A stretch of DNA of 64,000 bases from Paenibacillus sp. CAA11 (GCF_003060825.1 NZ_CP028922.1:1164501-1228500), one strand, 5' to 3'. Positions 15,766 to 25,284 are shown, numbered from the stretch's first letter. Program-made: numbers and translations. Notes: generated by a model from the sequence alone, not told the origin.

Positions 15766-16707
15766 TTATTGTACGATTTTACCTTCAGCATCGCGTTTAA
15801 CTTGCATTTTGGAGACTGGAATGTATCCAAGGTCTACCACGTCGCTGTCTTGAACTTCAGGAGAGAGGAAGTAGTCCAGGAATGCTTTGGTTGTTTCATC
15901 AGGCTCGCCCTTTGTGTACATATGCTCGTAAGCCCATACCGGGTATTTACCGGAAGCTACGTTATCTACAGTCGCTTCAACGCCGTCATAGCTGATGGAT
16001 TGAACAGTGTCGTCGATGTAGGAAAGTGCAAGGTAACCGATGGCGCCAGGTGTTTCGGCAACGATCTTCGCAACTGTACCGGAGGAATCTTCTTGGATGG
16101 AGCCTTTGATATCCTCAGTTTTTTGACCCAATGCGAATTTCTCGAATGTAGCACGAGTGCCGGAGCTGCTAGGTCTGTTCACGATCACGATCGGCTGATC
16201 TTTGCCTTGAACATCCTTCCAGTTGGTGATTTTACCAGTGAAGATGTCAACCAGCTGTTGTTTGGTCAGGTTGGTTACGCCAGTATCTTTATTCGTTACA
16301 GCTGCCATAGCAACTACGGCAACTTGATGGTCCTTAAGCTCAGCTGCTGCAGATGCGTCCAATTTCTCTTCTGCAAACACGTCAGAGTTACCAATTTGTA
16401 CTTGACCGCCGGATACTTGAGTCAGCCCAGTGCCGCTTCCGCCGCCTTGAACTTGAACGGAGACGCCAGGATTCTTCTCATTGAATTTCTTGCCTACTTG
16501 GTCAACCAGCGGCTGAAGCGCGGTAGAACCGGAAGCTAGAATAGAACCGCTAAGATCGGAAGTCTGAGTCGTATTCTTACTGCCAGTATTTTCTTTCTCT
16601 GTGTTAGTGCTGCCCCCAGCATTACTGTTTTTGTTGTTTCCGCACGCAGCTAGCGAAATGGACAAAGCCAGCGTCAGAATCAAGAGGAAGGGTTTCTTTA
16701 ATTTCAT
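15766..16707 (-). CDS. pstS: Phosphate-binding lipoprotein PstS
   Basis: The secreted solute-binding protein of the phosphate transporter is 313 residues from the ATG at 16707. The signal MKLKKPFLLILTLALSISL ends in a lipobox AAC, followed by an asparagine-, serine- and glycine-rich linker. The phosphate-site motifs include GSTALQPLVDQ, GGGSGTGLTQV and NRPSSSGTRATFEKFAL. I chose this start because GGAGGAG lies upstream; an in-frame ATG 57 bases earlier would bury the signal peptide. It is the first gene of pstSCAB. Short TTTACA/TTCACA-like repeats upstream could be Pho boxes, but spacing is irregular and I do not claim them. Confidence 0.95.
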   Translation of the reverse strand: MKLKKPFLLILTLALSISLAACGNNKNSNAGGSTNTEKENTGSKNTTQTSDLSGSILASGSTALQPLVDQVGKKFNEKNPGVSVQVQGGGSGTGLTQVSGGQVQIGNSDVFAEEKLDASAAAELKDHQVAVVAMAAVTNKDTGVTNLTKQQLVDIFTGKITNWKDVQGKDQPIVIVNRPSSSGTRATFEKFALGQKTEDIKGSIQEDSSGTVAKIVAETPGAIGYLALSYIDDTVQSISYDGVEATVDNVASGKYPVWAYEHMYTKGEPDETTKAFLDYFLSPEVQDSDVVDLGYIPVSKMQVKRDAEGKIVQ

Positions 16708-16899
16708 AGTTTTGAGTTCTCCTCCAACATTTTTGTTTTTGACAGGCACGATTGCTGTCGACATTTAGAATTATAAAACCCGTACATTTGTGAAAAGTCA
16801 GAAGAGTGTAAAGAGAATGATAAATATACATATAATTTTTCTATTCTAATATATAATTACTCTATAGTTTGAATTGAAAATAGAATGAGGGAGCGAACT

Positions 16900-17796
16900 A
16901 TGAATCTGCTCAAATTAAATATTGTGGTTTTGATTGAAAAATATAAAAAGGTAACGGATGTGGCTAGAGAACTTCAGCTGAAGCAGCCCACGGTTACTTT
17001 TCATATGAAAAGCCTTGAAGAGGAATTGGGCGTTCCCCTCTTCCACAGCAGGAAAGGTCGAATTGTACTTACAGAGGCAGGCAGAGCTCTGTACCCTTAT
17101 GCACAGAAGATGCTGTCGCTGCACAACGAAGCGCTTCGTACGATGGAGGAGTATAAAGGGATGGGGAGGGGAACGCTGCGCGTTGGAGCTGAGCCTGCTG
17201 TTCAGAGCTTGATGATGCCTGTCATTGCAGATTTCTTGAAACGTCATCCGGGGATCCGTATAGAAGTCCAGGTGGAGCCTGAACAGAAGCTTAAGGCACT
17301 GTTAATGGTAGAGGAGATTGATGCGGCAATTATAGAAGAAAGGGCAGCATTAGAGCTGCCCTTGGCATTTGAAAGATGGAATGAGGATGAAGTCGTGCTG
17401 ATCTGCGCGGCTGACCATCCGTGGGTGCTGCTGGAAGAGCTGGACCCTGGGCAGGCAGGGCAGGAGCGGTTTGTTCGCCACGCTCCCGGCTCCCAGCTTG
17501 ACCGCATTGGACAAGCTTGGGCCGATCAGCACGCTATCAATCTGTGGTCCCCGCTGACAGCTGCTTCGCCTGAAGGTGTATGCCGTGCCGTGCGGGCAGG
17601 AGCGGGTGTAGCCTTTTTCTCGCGAAAAGCGCTTGCCGGTAATGAAGCGAATGAAGGAGGTGGCATCCGTATGCTGAAGGTGCCGGGACTTGAGGATCCC
17701 CGCTTGCAGCTTGGTGCGGCTTACCGCAAGGAAGGAAGCCCGGCATCGCTGATTAACGAGTTTGTACACTTCCTGAGGACCTGCGCTCAGATTTAA
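16900..17796 (+). CDS. LysR-family transcriptional regulator
   Basis: This is a 298-residue protein. The N-terminal winged helix is clear (KVTDVARELQLKQPTVTFHM, then LEEELGVPLFHSRKGRIVLT), and a LysR substrate-binding domain follows (LRVGAEPAVQSLMMPVIADF). GAGGGAG is placed for the ATG at 16900; the in-frame ATG at 16885 is less well served. It is divergent from pstS, with 190 bases between, and its 3' end overlaps the end of the hydrolase gene by 44 bases. LysR proteins often control a divergent or nearby gene; here neither neighbour is an obvious target. The effector is unknown. Confidence 0.85.
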   Translation: MNLLKLNIVVLIEKYKKVTDVARELQLKQPTVTFHMKSLEEELGVPLFHSRKGRIVLTEAGRALYPYAQKMLSLHNEALRTMEEYKGMGRGTLRVGAEPAVQSLMMPVIADFLKRHPGIRIEVQVEPEQKLKALLMVEEIDAAIIEERAALELPLAFERWNEDEVVLICAADHPWVLLEELDPGQAGQERFVRHAPGSQLDRIGQAWADQHAINLWSPLTAASPEGVCRAVRAGAGVAFFSRKALAGNEANEGGGIRMLKVPGLEDPRLQLGAAYRKEGSPASLINEFVHFLRTCAQI

Positions 17797-20029
17797 TATA
17801 TCCAATGTCATCCAGCAGCACTTTGCCCGGGCCTCTCCCGAGCTTGAAGCTGACCCGCACGAGACGGTCCGGATCGAGCTGGTTATTTTCCTCTGTGAAG
17901 GAAGTAAAGTTAATGAGATACGTCTGGAACACAGCTTCTGTGGAATGGGCGTACTTGCCATTCTCAACTCGCTTCTCCAGCCAAGAGTTCCAAGTATAAG
18001 TGTTCACCGGAAGAGGCAGCACGGGCTGAAACCGCTCCAGCGGCAGACTTGCGGTAACCCCTCTATCATCCTCCAGTTCAATGCTGATCTCGGGTGAGTC
18101 TGCAGGATTCAAGTTCTTCGACCCGCTCTCATAGTTCAGGTTCGCCATGGAGAAGGTTAGTCCGTCCATCTTTGGCGGGGTATAGTTCAGGCCGAGATCG
18201 TAGCGATTCAGTAGCAGGGAGTAGGCGGCAGAGGGCTTCGTCCACTCCAGGGAGAGGACTCTAGTTCCCTTCTTGTTCTGATCCCGGTCTAAGGCGTCTA
18301 CCTCTGTCCAGGTTACATCTTTGCCTTCTGCTGTGCCACCGTTAATAGTATTCTTCTTGGTATCTTCATCGAAATCGGCGATTTTGCCATAGCCGGCATC
18401 TTCATACCTATTGAAATAAGCGCTGTCTGGCAGCCATTGCAATCCTGTACGATAGTCCCGGAACAGGGCTGTATAGGCCCTGGCGTCCTTGATTGTGGCT
18501 TCAAGAAAGGCCGATACATACACCTTGGCGACCTGGCGCTGCTCCTCGGCTGGCATAATCTGGCGCCTGCTCAGCAGCATGCCTTGAGGGAAGCTTAAGT
18601 CTCTTCCGCCCCAGGTTGTATTGAATTGGCTGTGGTTGGCCCCCGCAATGTAAAGGGAGCTCTTGATGGCCGAGGAATACTCTGAGAACGATACGCGATT
18701 ATATTGGCGGTCTCCGTAGAAGTCATTCACATCGCCGTCACGTGCTCCTTGCAGCACCAGGTAGTTGATGTCCAGGAGCCTAGCCTGGGTGCCGTCTACA
18801 CTCCGGTCGGTCGGAGCCAGAGCGATGACACTGCGGATCTTGTACTTGGCAAGATCCCGCAGCGTCTTGTCCGTGAGGAACCAGCTCTTGGCATCCGCAG
18901 CCATCGCGACAGCCTGGCCGCCCCTTGAATGCCCAACCAGCGCAATTTTGTCAAAGTCAACCTTCTTGTAAAAAGGGCTCTTCACATCAATTGCAAAGGC
19001 ATCGATTTGCTGTAAATGCTTGAGCAGCACCCAGGCTCTAACCTTCATGTCATTATCCGGAATTCCTGTCCAAGCAGAATAGTTCAGGAAGTTCTCATCG
19101 ACAGATACGGCGATGTATCCCCGGCTTGCCAGAAGCTCTCCCAGATAAGCATAGCCTTCATCTGAATAATCCTCCATCAGGTGGTTGCCGTGAACGAGCA
19201 GCACCAGCGGGAAGGGGCCCGCTCCTTCCGGCATCCATACCCGACCGTTCAGCGGCAGCTGATCCGGGCCGAAGCCCCAGAAGCTCGTTCTGCCCGCGCT
19301 CCATCCGCCGAGATAACCCGAGGCATCCACCGAAGTGGAGAGCAGGCCGGCCTCACTTCCGAATTCCTTACGGTGATCATCCTTTCCGCTTCCGTAGGTG
19401 AAGCTCTTGTAGCTGAAGCTTCCAGGCTCAGCCGGATTGGAGGCTTGAAGAGCATAAGCCTCGCTGGCCTTCGGATAATCCGGCTGCTGTGGAAGAGGAT
19501 TTCCATACATAAGAACATAAATAAGCGCTGCACACAGGATGGCAGCGGTGAAGGACAAGATAAGCCTAACCTTCCAGGAGCGAGGAAGCCATAGGGCCCC
19601 GGCAGCCATGCCGCCAAGGGCCCCTGCAAGCACTGCAAAGGCAGCAATCGCTCCGGCGATTAGCCACCCCGTATCCGAAATTCCGAATATAAGCAGCACG
19701 GCTGTATAAGCCGCTATTAATGTACCCAGAAAGAGCCGGGGTGCAGGCAGCCCGGTTACTGCTAACAGCACCGCCAGCAGATGGGCTCCAGCCGCAATGG
19801 CCAATGTGCCGCCTGCAATGAATAATATGATATCCAGTACGGTTCCCCATCCGGTGGGCAGGCCCATAGCCGTAAAAGTAAAAAATACGCAGGTAGAGAG
19901 CCACAGACCGATAGAACCTGCGCTCCAGAAAGGAGAATCGTAGCGGTAAGTCCCCTTAATGCGTTTGTTTAGACGGGAACGAAGGGGTTCCCGATTAGGT
20001 AAATAAGGTATTTCCAGTTGAGTGTTCAT
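17753..20029 (-). CDS. Membrane-anchored alpha/beta hydrolase
   Basis: The first 175 residues contain five to six hydrophobic helices. The rest is an extracytoplasmic or cytoplasmic alpha/beta hydrolase with an oxyanion-hole segment LVLLVHGNH and a nucleophile elbow GHSRGG (366-371, Ser368). A further beta-rich region follows the catalytic domain. The length of 758 residues is long for the fold. I chose the ATG at 20029 with GGAGA six bases upstream; an ATG at 20077 adds 16 residues and has no site. The last 44 bases overlap the LysR gene running the other way. The substrate is unknown. The fold resembles platelet-activating-factor acetylhydrolase-like and chlorophyllase-like esterases by its GHSRGG motif. 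Confidence 0.75.
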   Translation of the reverse strand: MNTQLEIPYLPNREPLRSRLNKRIKGTYRYDSPFWSAGSIGLWLSTCVFFTFTAMGLPTGWGTVLDIILFIAGGTLAIAAGAHLLAVLLAVTGLPAPRLFLGTLIAAYTAVLLIFGISDTGWLIAGAIAAFAVLAGALGGMAAGALWLPRSWKVRLILSFTAAILCAALIYVLMYGNPLPQQPDYPKASEAYALQASNPAEPGSFSYKSFTYGSGKDDHRKEFGSEAGLLSTSVDASGYLGGWSAGRTSFWGFGPDQLPLNGRVWMPEGAGPFPLVLLVHGNHLMEDYSDEGYAYLGELLASRGYIAVSVDENFLNYSAWTGIPDNDMKVRAWVLLKHLQQIDAFAIDVKSPFYKKVDFDKIALVGHSRGGQAVAMAADAKSWFLTDKTLRDLAKYKIRSVIALAPTDRSVDGTQARLLDINYLVLQGARDGDVNDFYGDRQYNRVSFSEYSSAIKSSLYIAGANHSQFNTTWGGRDLSFPQGMLLSRRQIMPAEEQRQVAKVYVSAFLEATIKDARAYTALFRDYRTGLQWLPDSAYFNRYEDAGYGKIADFDEDTKKNTINGGTAEGKDVTWTEVDALDRDQNKKGTRVLSLEWTKPSAAYSLLLNRYDLGLNYTPPKMDGLTFSMANLNYESGSKNLNPADSPEISIELEDDRGVTASLPLERFQPVLPLPVNTYTWNSWLEKRVENGKYAHSTEAVFQTYLINFTSFTEENNQLDPDRLVRVSFKLGRGPGKVLLDDIGYIKSERRSSGSVQTR

Positions 20030-20094
20030 GAAGTCTCCGAATCTATTCTGAATTGTAGTGATAAGTCCATCTGACATTGTATCATGATCACTTG

Positions 20095-20123
20095 CAAAAA
20101 ACCTCCGATGGTTTCATCGGAGG
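20095..20123 (-). terminator. Terminator of the second GbsR gene
   Basis: On the minus strand a 9-bp stem CCTCCGATG / CATCGGAGG is followed by TTTTTTG, 28 bases past the gbsR-like stop. Confidence 0.8.
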
Positions 20124-20150
20124 CTATAGGGACATACCCAATTTATTATA

Positions 20151-20726
20151 TTATAGGGTTTCTGGCAGTACAGGCAGCTCTTTAGGAACAAGATCGAACA
20201 AGTCCCCGTCTTCCATCGCATCGATCAGCCGGTCGAGCCAGCGGTAATAGGCTTCTGCTTCAGCCATTCTTTCAAGGTCGCGCTTAATATAGGAGGTGAT
20301 GAGGGCATCAGGCTGCTCTTGCTCCAGAAGCTTCCTCATTTCCTTCATGGCACGATGCAGTGCTTGAAGATTGCTCTCTACGGCTTTTCTCCATTTGATG
20401 GCGAAATAGTCTACGAACGTCTGATACCAGTCATACTCGACCTCGTACAGATCTTTTCTGGACCCCTTTTCCCACACCTTGTTGACCATTTTCAAATCCA
20501 GCAGGGCTCTTACTCCGGTACTCATGCTGGTCTTGCTCATTTCCATGGCTCTACCCATGTCATCCAATGTCATCGGTTTATCCGCGAAGAACAGCAGCCC
20601 GTACAAATGGCCGGTGGACAGCGTAAAGCCATACAAGTCCATGTTCCGTCCGATATTCTCAATCACTCTCTTCCTAAGCTTGTGAAGAGAGGATTGCTGC
20701 TCCTCACTTAACTGGTCCAAGCTCAT
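20151..20726 (-). CDS. GbsR-family regulator divergent to opuA
   Basis: This 191-residue protein is the paralog of the one at 9184-9759, differing mainly in the C-terminal third. It carries the same winged-helix region (KPMTLDDMGRAMEMSKTSMS) and the WEKGSRKDLYEVEYDWYQTF stretch. The gene is divergent from the glycine betaine transporter operon, with a 448-bp gap that holds inverted repeats. In Bacillus, GbsR and the related OpcR and OpuAR proteins repress osmoprotectant uptake or synthesis genes. A role as repressor of this opuA operon is the obvious inference. Confidence 0.85.
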   Translation of the reverse strand: MSLDQLSEEQQSSLHKLRKRVIENIGRNMDLYGFTLSTGHLYGLLFFADKPMTLDDMGRAMEMSKTSMSTGVRALLDLKMVNKVWEKGSRKDLYEVEYDWYQTFVDYFAIKWRKAVESNLQALHRAMKEMRKLLEQEQPDALITSYIKRDLERMAEAEAYYRWLDRLIDAMEDGDLFDLVPKELPVLPETL

Positions 20727-20872
20727 GCTTGCACCCTCCTATCTTTAGTTATGCAATTTCTGATGATTGCTGTCAGAATACGTTTTTTATTGTAGAAAAC
20801 CAACTCCATAAAGTAAAGAAATGAATGAGGGAGGATAAAGGAGAAAAACAGAGCATTTTAAAGTATAAGTTT

Positions 20873-20950
20873 GTACAGTTTTTACTGTACGTTCTTTATG
20901 TACGGTTATTTGGGTTGAAATGAAAACCAATAGACTGTTACAATGGTAAC
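20873..20950. promoter_or_regulatory. Inverted repeats in the gbsR-opuA intergenic region
   Basis: A repeat GTACAGT-TTTT-ACTGTAC lies at 20873-20890, and a second, GTTAC-AATG-GTAAC, at 20937-20950. Both are exact inverted repeats with four-base spacers in the only region between the GbsR gene and opuA. They are candidate operators for GbsR; the true site is not known from sequence alone. Confidence 0.45.
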
Positions 20951-21031
20951 CGTTGGACACATGATCGACTTAAATTAGTGGATTTATACGGCTTACTAAC
21001 CAGATAAATCGAAAAGCATGAAGCGTCACCG

Positions 21032-21072
21032 GATAAGGGCGATGTGATCTGCTGCAGCTCTTATCTCTTTTT
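21032..21072 (+). terminator. Leader hairpin with T-run before opuAA, possible attenuator
   Basis: The stem GATAAGGGC / GCTCTTATC (one G-T pair) is followed by TCTTTTTA. It lies about 100 bases before the opuAA start and downstream of the inverted repeats, so any transcript from there would pass it. Confidence 0.4.
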
Positions 21073-21174
21073 AACGGAATTGCTAACTATCTTGGTTAAG
21101 CTTCACAGCCGAAATCCGCGGTCCTTCCTAAGGGACAACTAGCGGATTGAAGTATGAAGAGGGGTGTAGTTTAT

Positions 21175-22395
21175 ATGACAATATTAGAATTGAAAGAAGT
21201 CAGCAAGCTGTTCGGTCCCCATGCTGAGCAAGGGATAAAGCTTCTGAAGGAAGGTTGGACCAAAGAGAAGCTGGCCAAAGAGAAACAGATTACGGTAGGC
21301 GTTAACCAGGTCAGCTTCGATATTAAGCAAGGCGAAATTTTTGTCATTATGGGATTGTCCGGAAGCGGAAAGTCTACGATGGTGCGAATGCTAAACCGGT
21401 TGATTGATCCGACAGACGGCCAGATTCTCGTTCATGGCAAAGACCTCCTTAAAATGAACAAAGAGCAGCTTCGCACGGTGCGGCGGAAGACAATCAGCAT
21501 GGTCTTTCAAAAGTTTGCGCTTTTCCCGCACCGTACGGTAGTTGAGAATGTGGAATATGGCCTTGAGGTTCAGAAGGTGCCAAAGGCAGAGCGGCACGAA
21601 AAGGCGCTTAAGTCCCTGGAACTGGTTGGACTGAAGGGTTGGGAGAATAAAAGACCTGACGAGCTGAGCGGCGGGATGCAGCAGCGGGTGGGTCTGGCCA
21701 GAGCGCTGGCGAATGATCCTGAAGTGCTGCTCATGGACGAAGCGTTCAGCGCCTTGGACCCTTTGATTCGCCGGGATATGCAGGATGAGCTGCTGGATTT
21801 GCAAGAGAAGATGAAGAAGACCATTGTCTTCATTACCCATGATCTTGATGAAGCACTGCGGATCGGGGATCGTATCGCACTCATGCGTGATGGTGCGGTT
21901 GTACAGATCGGGACACCGGAAGAGATTATGATTCATCCGGCGAACCGCTATGTGGAACGCTTTGTGGAGGATGTGGATCTGTCCAAGGTCCTCACCGCGT
22001 CACATGTGATGCGCAGACCAGAGTCGATTACACTGGACCGCGGTCCTCGGGTTGCGCTGGAACTGATGAGGGAGCGAGGCATCTCAAACCTCTTCATTAT
22101 TGACCGTACTAAGCATCTGCTCGGTGTAATTACGGCTGAGGACGCATCAGCTGCGATCAAGAATCAGAAATCCCTTGAGGATATTATGCTGACGGACGGG
22201 CCGCGTGTCGCCCCCGATCAACTGATCGGCGAACTGTTTGAGATCACAAGCTCGGCCAAGCTGCCTGTAGCGGTTGTTGATGATCAAGGCCGCTTGATCG
22301 GCGTGATCGTCCGCGGTGCTCTGCTTGGAGCGCTCGCCGGAGAAATCGAATGGGAAGGAGGCGAGGCTCATGTTGCCGAAACTGCCGCTCGCTGA
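21175..22395 (+). CDS. opuAA: Glycine betaine ABC transporter ATP-binding protein OpuAA
   Basis: This 406-residue ATPase energises osmoprotectant uptake. It has the OpuA/ProV-type insertion before Walker A (EGWTKEKLAKEKQITVGVNQ), Walker A GLSGSGKST (60-68), the signature LSGGMQQR and Walker B LLMDEAFSALD. Two CBS domains follow at about 280-395 (ITLDRGPRVALELM and VAVVDDQGRLIGVI), which in OpuA sense ionic strength through the membrane surface. The start is the ATG at 21175 behind AGGGGTG; an ATG 21 bases earlier lacks a site. It overlaps the permease gene by 26 bases. Regulation is probably by the divergent GbsR and a leader hairpin. Confidence 0.95.
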   Translation: MTILELKEVSKLFGPHAEQGIKLLKEGWTKEKLAKEKQITVGVNQVSFDIKQGEIFVIMGLSGSGKSTMVRMLNRLIDPTDGQILVHGKDLLKMNKEQLRTVRRKTISMVFQKFALFPHRTVVENVEYGLEVQKVPKAERHEKALKSLELVGLKGWENKRPDELSGGMQQRVGLARALANDPEVLLMDEAFSALDPLIRRDMQDELLDLQEKMKKTIVFITHDLDEALRIGDRIALMRDGAVVQIGTPEEIMIHPANRYVERFVEDVDLSKVLTASHVMRRPESITLDRGPRVALELMRERGISNLFIIDRTKHLLGVITAEDASAAIKNQKSLEDIMLTDGPRVAPDQLIGELFEITSSAKLPVAVVDDQGRLIGVIVRGALLGALAGEIEWEGGEAHVAETAAR

Positions 22396-23215
22396 TTGGA
22401 TTCAGACTATTGTGGATTGGATGTCCACGCATTTATCGGGGTTGTTTGATGTTATTTCCAATGTGATTGAAGCCATTGTGGATAGCTTTGCCACACTGTT
22501 CATGCTGCCGCATCCAATATTGTTTATTGTTATTCTCGGTGTACTCGCCTATTTGGCAGGACGTCTGCCGCTGGCCTTATTCTCAATGATTGGATTCTTC
22601 CTAATCTATAATCTAGGCTACTGGTCGCAGACCATGGACAGCCTTGCGCTAGTGGTCACCTCCGGAATTGTCTCGATCGTACTCGGAATTCCTATTGGCA
22701 TCTGGTGCGCTTATAAGGAGTCTGCATCCCGCATTATTATTCCACTGCTGGATTTCATGCAGACGATGCCAGCCTTTGTATATCTGCTGCCGGCCGTTAC
22801 TTTCTTTAGCTTAGGGGTTGTCCCAGGTGTCATCGCTTCGGTAATCTTCTCGATTCCACCAACCATTCGCTTGACCCGGCTTGGCATCAAGCAGGTGCCT
22901 GGCGAGCTCGTTGAAGCTTCAGAGGCTTTCGGCTCGACCTCCATGCAGAAGCTGTTCAAGGTGCAGCTACCATTGTCTATGCCGACTCTAATGGCCGGTG
23001 TGAACCAGACGATTATGCTGTCGCTGTCGATGGTCGTGATCGCTTCGATGATCGGGGCGCAAGGGATTGGCGCAGAGGTGTACCGCGCTGTAACTCAGCT
23101 GCAAATCGGCAAGGGCTTTGAAGCAGGGATTGTTGTCGTCATCCTGGCGATTGTTCTGGACCGTCTAAGTCAGAATTTGTTCAAGCCGAATCGTAAGCGG
23201 GCGCGCCGGGCTTAA
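22370..23215 (+). CDS. opuAB: Glycine betaine ABC transporter permease OpuAB
   Basis: The 281-residue permease has about six to seven hydrophobic segments and the OpuA/ProW-type motifs LLDFMQTMPAFVYLLPAVTF and SIPPTIRLTRLGIKQVP, ending with the ATPase-contact region EASEAFGSTSMQKLFKVQLP. The start is the ATG at 22370 with GGAGGCGAGG upstream, inside the end of opuAA, so translation is coupled. It forms the channel for betaine delivered by OpuAC. Confidence 0.95.
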   Translation: MLPKLPLADWIQTIVDWMSTHLSGLFDVISNVIEAIVDSFATLFMLPHPILFIVILGVLAYLAGRLPLALFSMIGFFLIYNLGYWSQTMDSLALVVTSGIVSIVLGIPIGIWCAYKESASRIIIPLLDFMQTMPAFVYLLPAVTFFSLGVVPGVIASVIFSIPPTIRLTRLGIKQVPGELVEASEAFGSTSMQKLFKVQLPLSMPTLMAGVNQTIMLSLSMVVIASMIGAQGIGAEVYRAVTQLQIGKGFEAGIVVVILAIVLDRLSQNLFKPNRKRARRA

Positions 23216-23267
23216 ATCCGGAGCGTGATGCATATCATGAGACTAAAGTTTGAGGAGTGATTGCAAA

Positions 23268-24191
23268 ATGAAAACACGTAACTTGCTAGTCGCCGTGTTA
23301 AGCCTTGTTTTGGTGGTGGCCCTGGCCGCATGTAACCCGGAACGCAATAAGTCGACTTCCGCTGGATCCAGTACAGGTGGGTCAGGCAGCGGATCTGTTG
23401 GTGATCAAGTGAAGCATGAAATTATCGGGATTGACCCGGGTGCCGGCATTATGAAGGCCACCACCAAGGCCATCGGTGATTATGGCCTGAGTGACTGGAA
23501 GCTGATCGAAGGCTCCGGGGCAGCGATGACAGCTACCTTGGATAAAGCCATTAAGAATAAAGAGCCGATTATTATTACCGGCTGGACACCGCACTGGATG
23601 TTCTCCAAATATGATTTGAAATACCTGGATGATCCTAAGAAGTCGTATGGCGAGGCTGAAGAAATTCATACCGTTGTCCGCAAAGGCCTCAAAGAGGACG
23701 AGCCGGTTGCCTATGAATTTCTTGACCGGTTTGAATGGACCGACAAGCAGATGGGCGAGATCATGACAGCCATCCAGGAAGGCGCAGCTCCGGAAGAAGC
23801 TGCGAAGAAGTGGGCGGATGCGCATGAAGAAGTTATTGCTCCATGGATTAAGGATTTGACGCCAGTGAAGGGGAATAAGCTTAAGCTCAGCTATGTGGCT
23901 TGGGATTCCGAAATTGCCAGCACGAATCTGATCAAATATATTCTTGAAAGCAAGCTGGGATACAAGGTAACTGCGCTTCAAGTAGAAGCAGGTCCAATGT
24001 GGACAGGGGTAGCCAATGGAGATGTTGATGCAACGGCTGCTGCTTGGCTTCCATTGACACATGCCGACTACTGGAGCAAGTTCAAAGACCAAGTCGAGGA
24101 TCTTGGTGCGAATATGACAGGCGTGAAGACTGGCCTTGTTGTACCGTCTTATATTGATATCAAATCCATTGAGGATTTGAAGGATAATTAA
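23268..24191 (+). CDS. opuAC: Glycine betaine-binding lipoprotein OpuAC
   Basis: This is the substrate-binding protein of the transporter, 307 residues. The signal MKTRNLLVAVLSLVLVVALA ends in a lipobox AAC, then a serine- and glycine-rich linker. The binding domain shows KEPIIITGWTPHWMFSKYDL and WTGVANGDVDATAAAWLPLT, where conserved tryptophans form the aromatic cage for the trimethylammonium group. It is the last gene of the operon; a terminator follows at 24224. A start at 23268 is favoured by GAGGAGTGA upstream. Confidence 0.95.
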   Translation: MKTRNLLVAVLSLVLVVALAACNPERNKSTSAGSSTGGSGSGSVGDQVKHEIIGIDPGAGIMKATTKAIGDYGLSDWKLIEGSGAAMTATLDKAIKNKEPIIITGWTPHWMFSKYDLKYLDDPKKSYGEAEEIHTVVRKGLKEDEPVAYEFLDRFEWTDKQMGEIMTAIQEGAAPEEAAKKWADAHEEVIAPWIKDLTPVKGNKLKLSYVAWDSEIASTNLIKYILESKLGYKVTALQVEAGPMWTGVANGDVDATAAAWLPLTHADYWSKFKDQVEDLGANMTGVKTGLVVPSYIDIKSIEDLKDN

Positions 24192-24223
24192 GACTTTGAT
24201 CTAATGCTTAAATAGTTATGATT

Positions 24224-24276
24224 GACCGCTGTGATATACCTGATTTTGACATAGGTATGAACAGCGGTCTTCTTTT
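24224..24276 (+). terminator. Terminator of the opuA operon
   Basis: The stem GACCGCTGT / ACAGCGGTC, with an inner ATACCT / AGGTAT pairing, is followed by TTCTTTTG. Confidence 0.8.
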
Positions 24277-24407
24277 GTATTCCGTAATGGTTTGGTTTCC
24301 TTTTCGTTTTTGAAGAAGAGGACATCCATGCTATGATAGGTTAGAGCATCGTGCTTGATGAAACTGTTAACCACAAACAAACCTGATCACAAAGGAGACC
24401 AATGAAA

Positions 24408-25115
24408 ATGAGTGTACATATTGCTGCCAAACCTGGAGATATTGCAGAAACGATTCTGTTGCCCGGCGATCCGCTGCGTGCCAAATATATTGCAGATACC
24501 TATCTAGAGGATGTGACCTGTTACAATGAAGTCCGTGGGATGTTCGGCTTCACCGGAACTTATCAAGGCAAGAAAATTTCTGTACAAGGAACAGGAATGG
24601 GTGTGCCTTCAATCAGCATTTATGTGAATGAACTGATTCGTGAGTACAACGTGAAGAACCTGATCCGCGTTGGAACTTGTGGAGGTATGCAGGAGAATGT
24701 GCGGGTTCGCGACGTTATTTTGGCACAGGCCTCTTGTACTGACTCCAGCATGAATCATCATGAGTTCGGTGGATTCGATTTCTCCCCAATTGCGAGCTTC
24801 CCACTGCTGAAGGCTGCTTATGAGCGCGGTATGGAGAAGGGGCTGAAGCTGCATGTCGGCAATATTCTCACCTCGGATATGTTCTACCGGGATGACACTT
24901 CGATTACCAAGAAGATGATGGCTTACGGTGTACTTGGTGTAGAGATGGAGACAACAGCCCTTTATACGCTTGCGGCCAAGTATGGTGTCCATGCTCTGAC
25001 GATCCTGACGGTAAGTGACCATTTGCTGACAGGTGAGGAGACGACCTCCGAGGAGCGGCAGACAACATTTAATCAGATGATGGAAGTGGCGCTGGATACG
25101 GCGATTTCTTTGTAA
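24408..25115 (+). CDS. deoD: Purine nucleoside phosphorylase DeoD type
   Basis: The enzyme splits purine (deoxy)nucleosides with phosphate into base and pentose-1-phosphate in nucleoside salvage. The 235-residue protein shows the hexameric-type features [28 protein letters not shown] (phosphate site), [17 protein letters not shown] (ribose and base site) and [10 protein letters not shown] with the catalytic aspartate. Start: ATG at 24408 or 24402, both served by AAAGGAGA; the family usually begins MSVHI, so I prefer 24408. It is monocistronic: terminators lie on both sides. A promoter-like TTGAAG / TATGAT pair lies near 24311-24338. Confidence 0.95.
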   Translation: MSVHIAAKPGDIAETILLPGDPLRAKYIADTYLEDVTCYNEVRGMFGFTGTYQGKKISVQGTGMGVPSISIYVNELIREYNVKNLIRVGTCGGMQENVRVRDVILAQASCTDSSMNHHEFGGFDFSPIASFPLLKAAYERGMEKGLKLHVGNILTSDMFYRDDTSITKKMMAYGVLGVEMETTALYTLAAKYGVHALTILTVSDHLLTGEETTSEERQTTFNQMMEVALDTAISL

Positions 25116-25161
25116 AGCATATTATATTGCGATAAAAAAGTCGTGAATTAGGTATTGCATC

Positions 25162-25214
25162 AGAGCCGAGCAGATCCAAAGATAAAATCCTGGATCTGCT
25201 CGGCTCTTCTTTAT
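25162..25214 (+). terminator. Terminator of deoD
   Basis: A 17-bp perfect stem (AGAGCCGAGCAGATCCA and its complement) with a 12-base loop is followed by TCTTTATT. Confidence 0.85.
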
Positions 25215-25284
25215 TGATGAGGGAATGGATTTTTCCAGAACAGGGATGACCAGCGTTTATTTTTCCCCTGCTCGTTCAGCTTCC

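Noticed and set aside
16741..16880. Possible Pho boxes upstream of pstS
   Set aside because: TTTACA and TTCACA-like hexamers occur, but not with the regular 11-bp spacing, so I do not claim a site.
19126..19594. Arginine- and proline-rich plus-strand frames opposite the hydrolase gene
   Set aside because: They are antisense to the catalytic domain with GHSRGG and show composition expected of a GC-rich complement.
23382..24092. Minus-strand frame of 236 codons opposite opuAC
   Set aside because: It lies wholly inside opuAC and has no ribosome binding site; it is a shadow frame.
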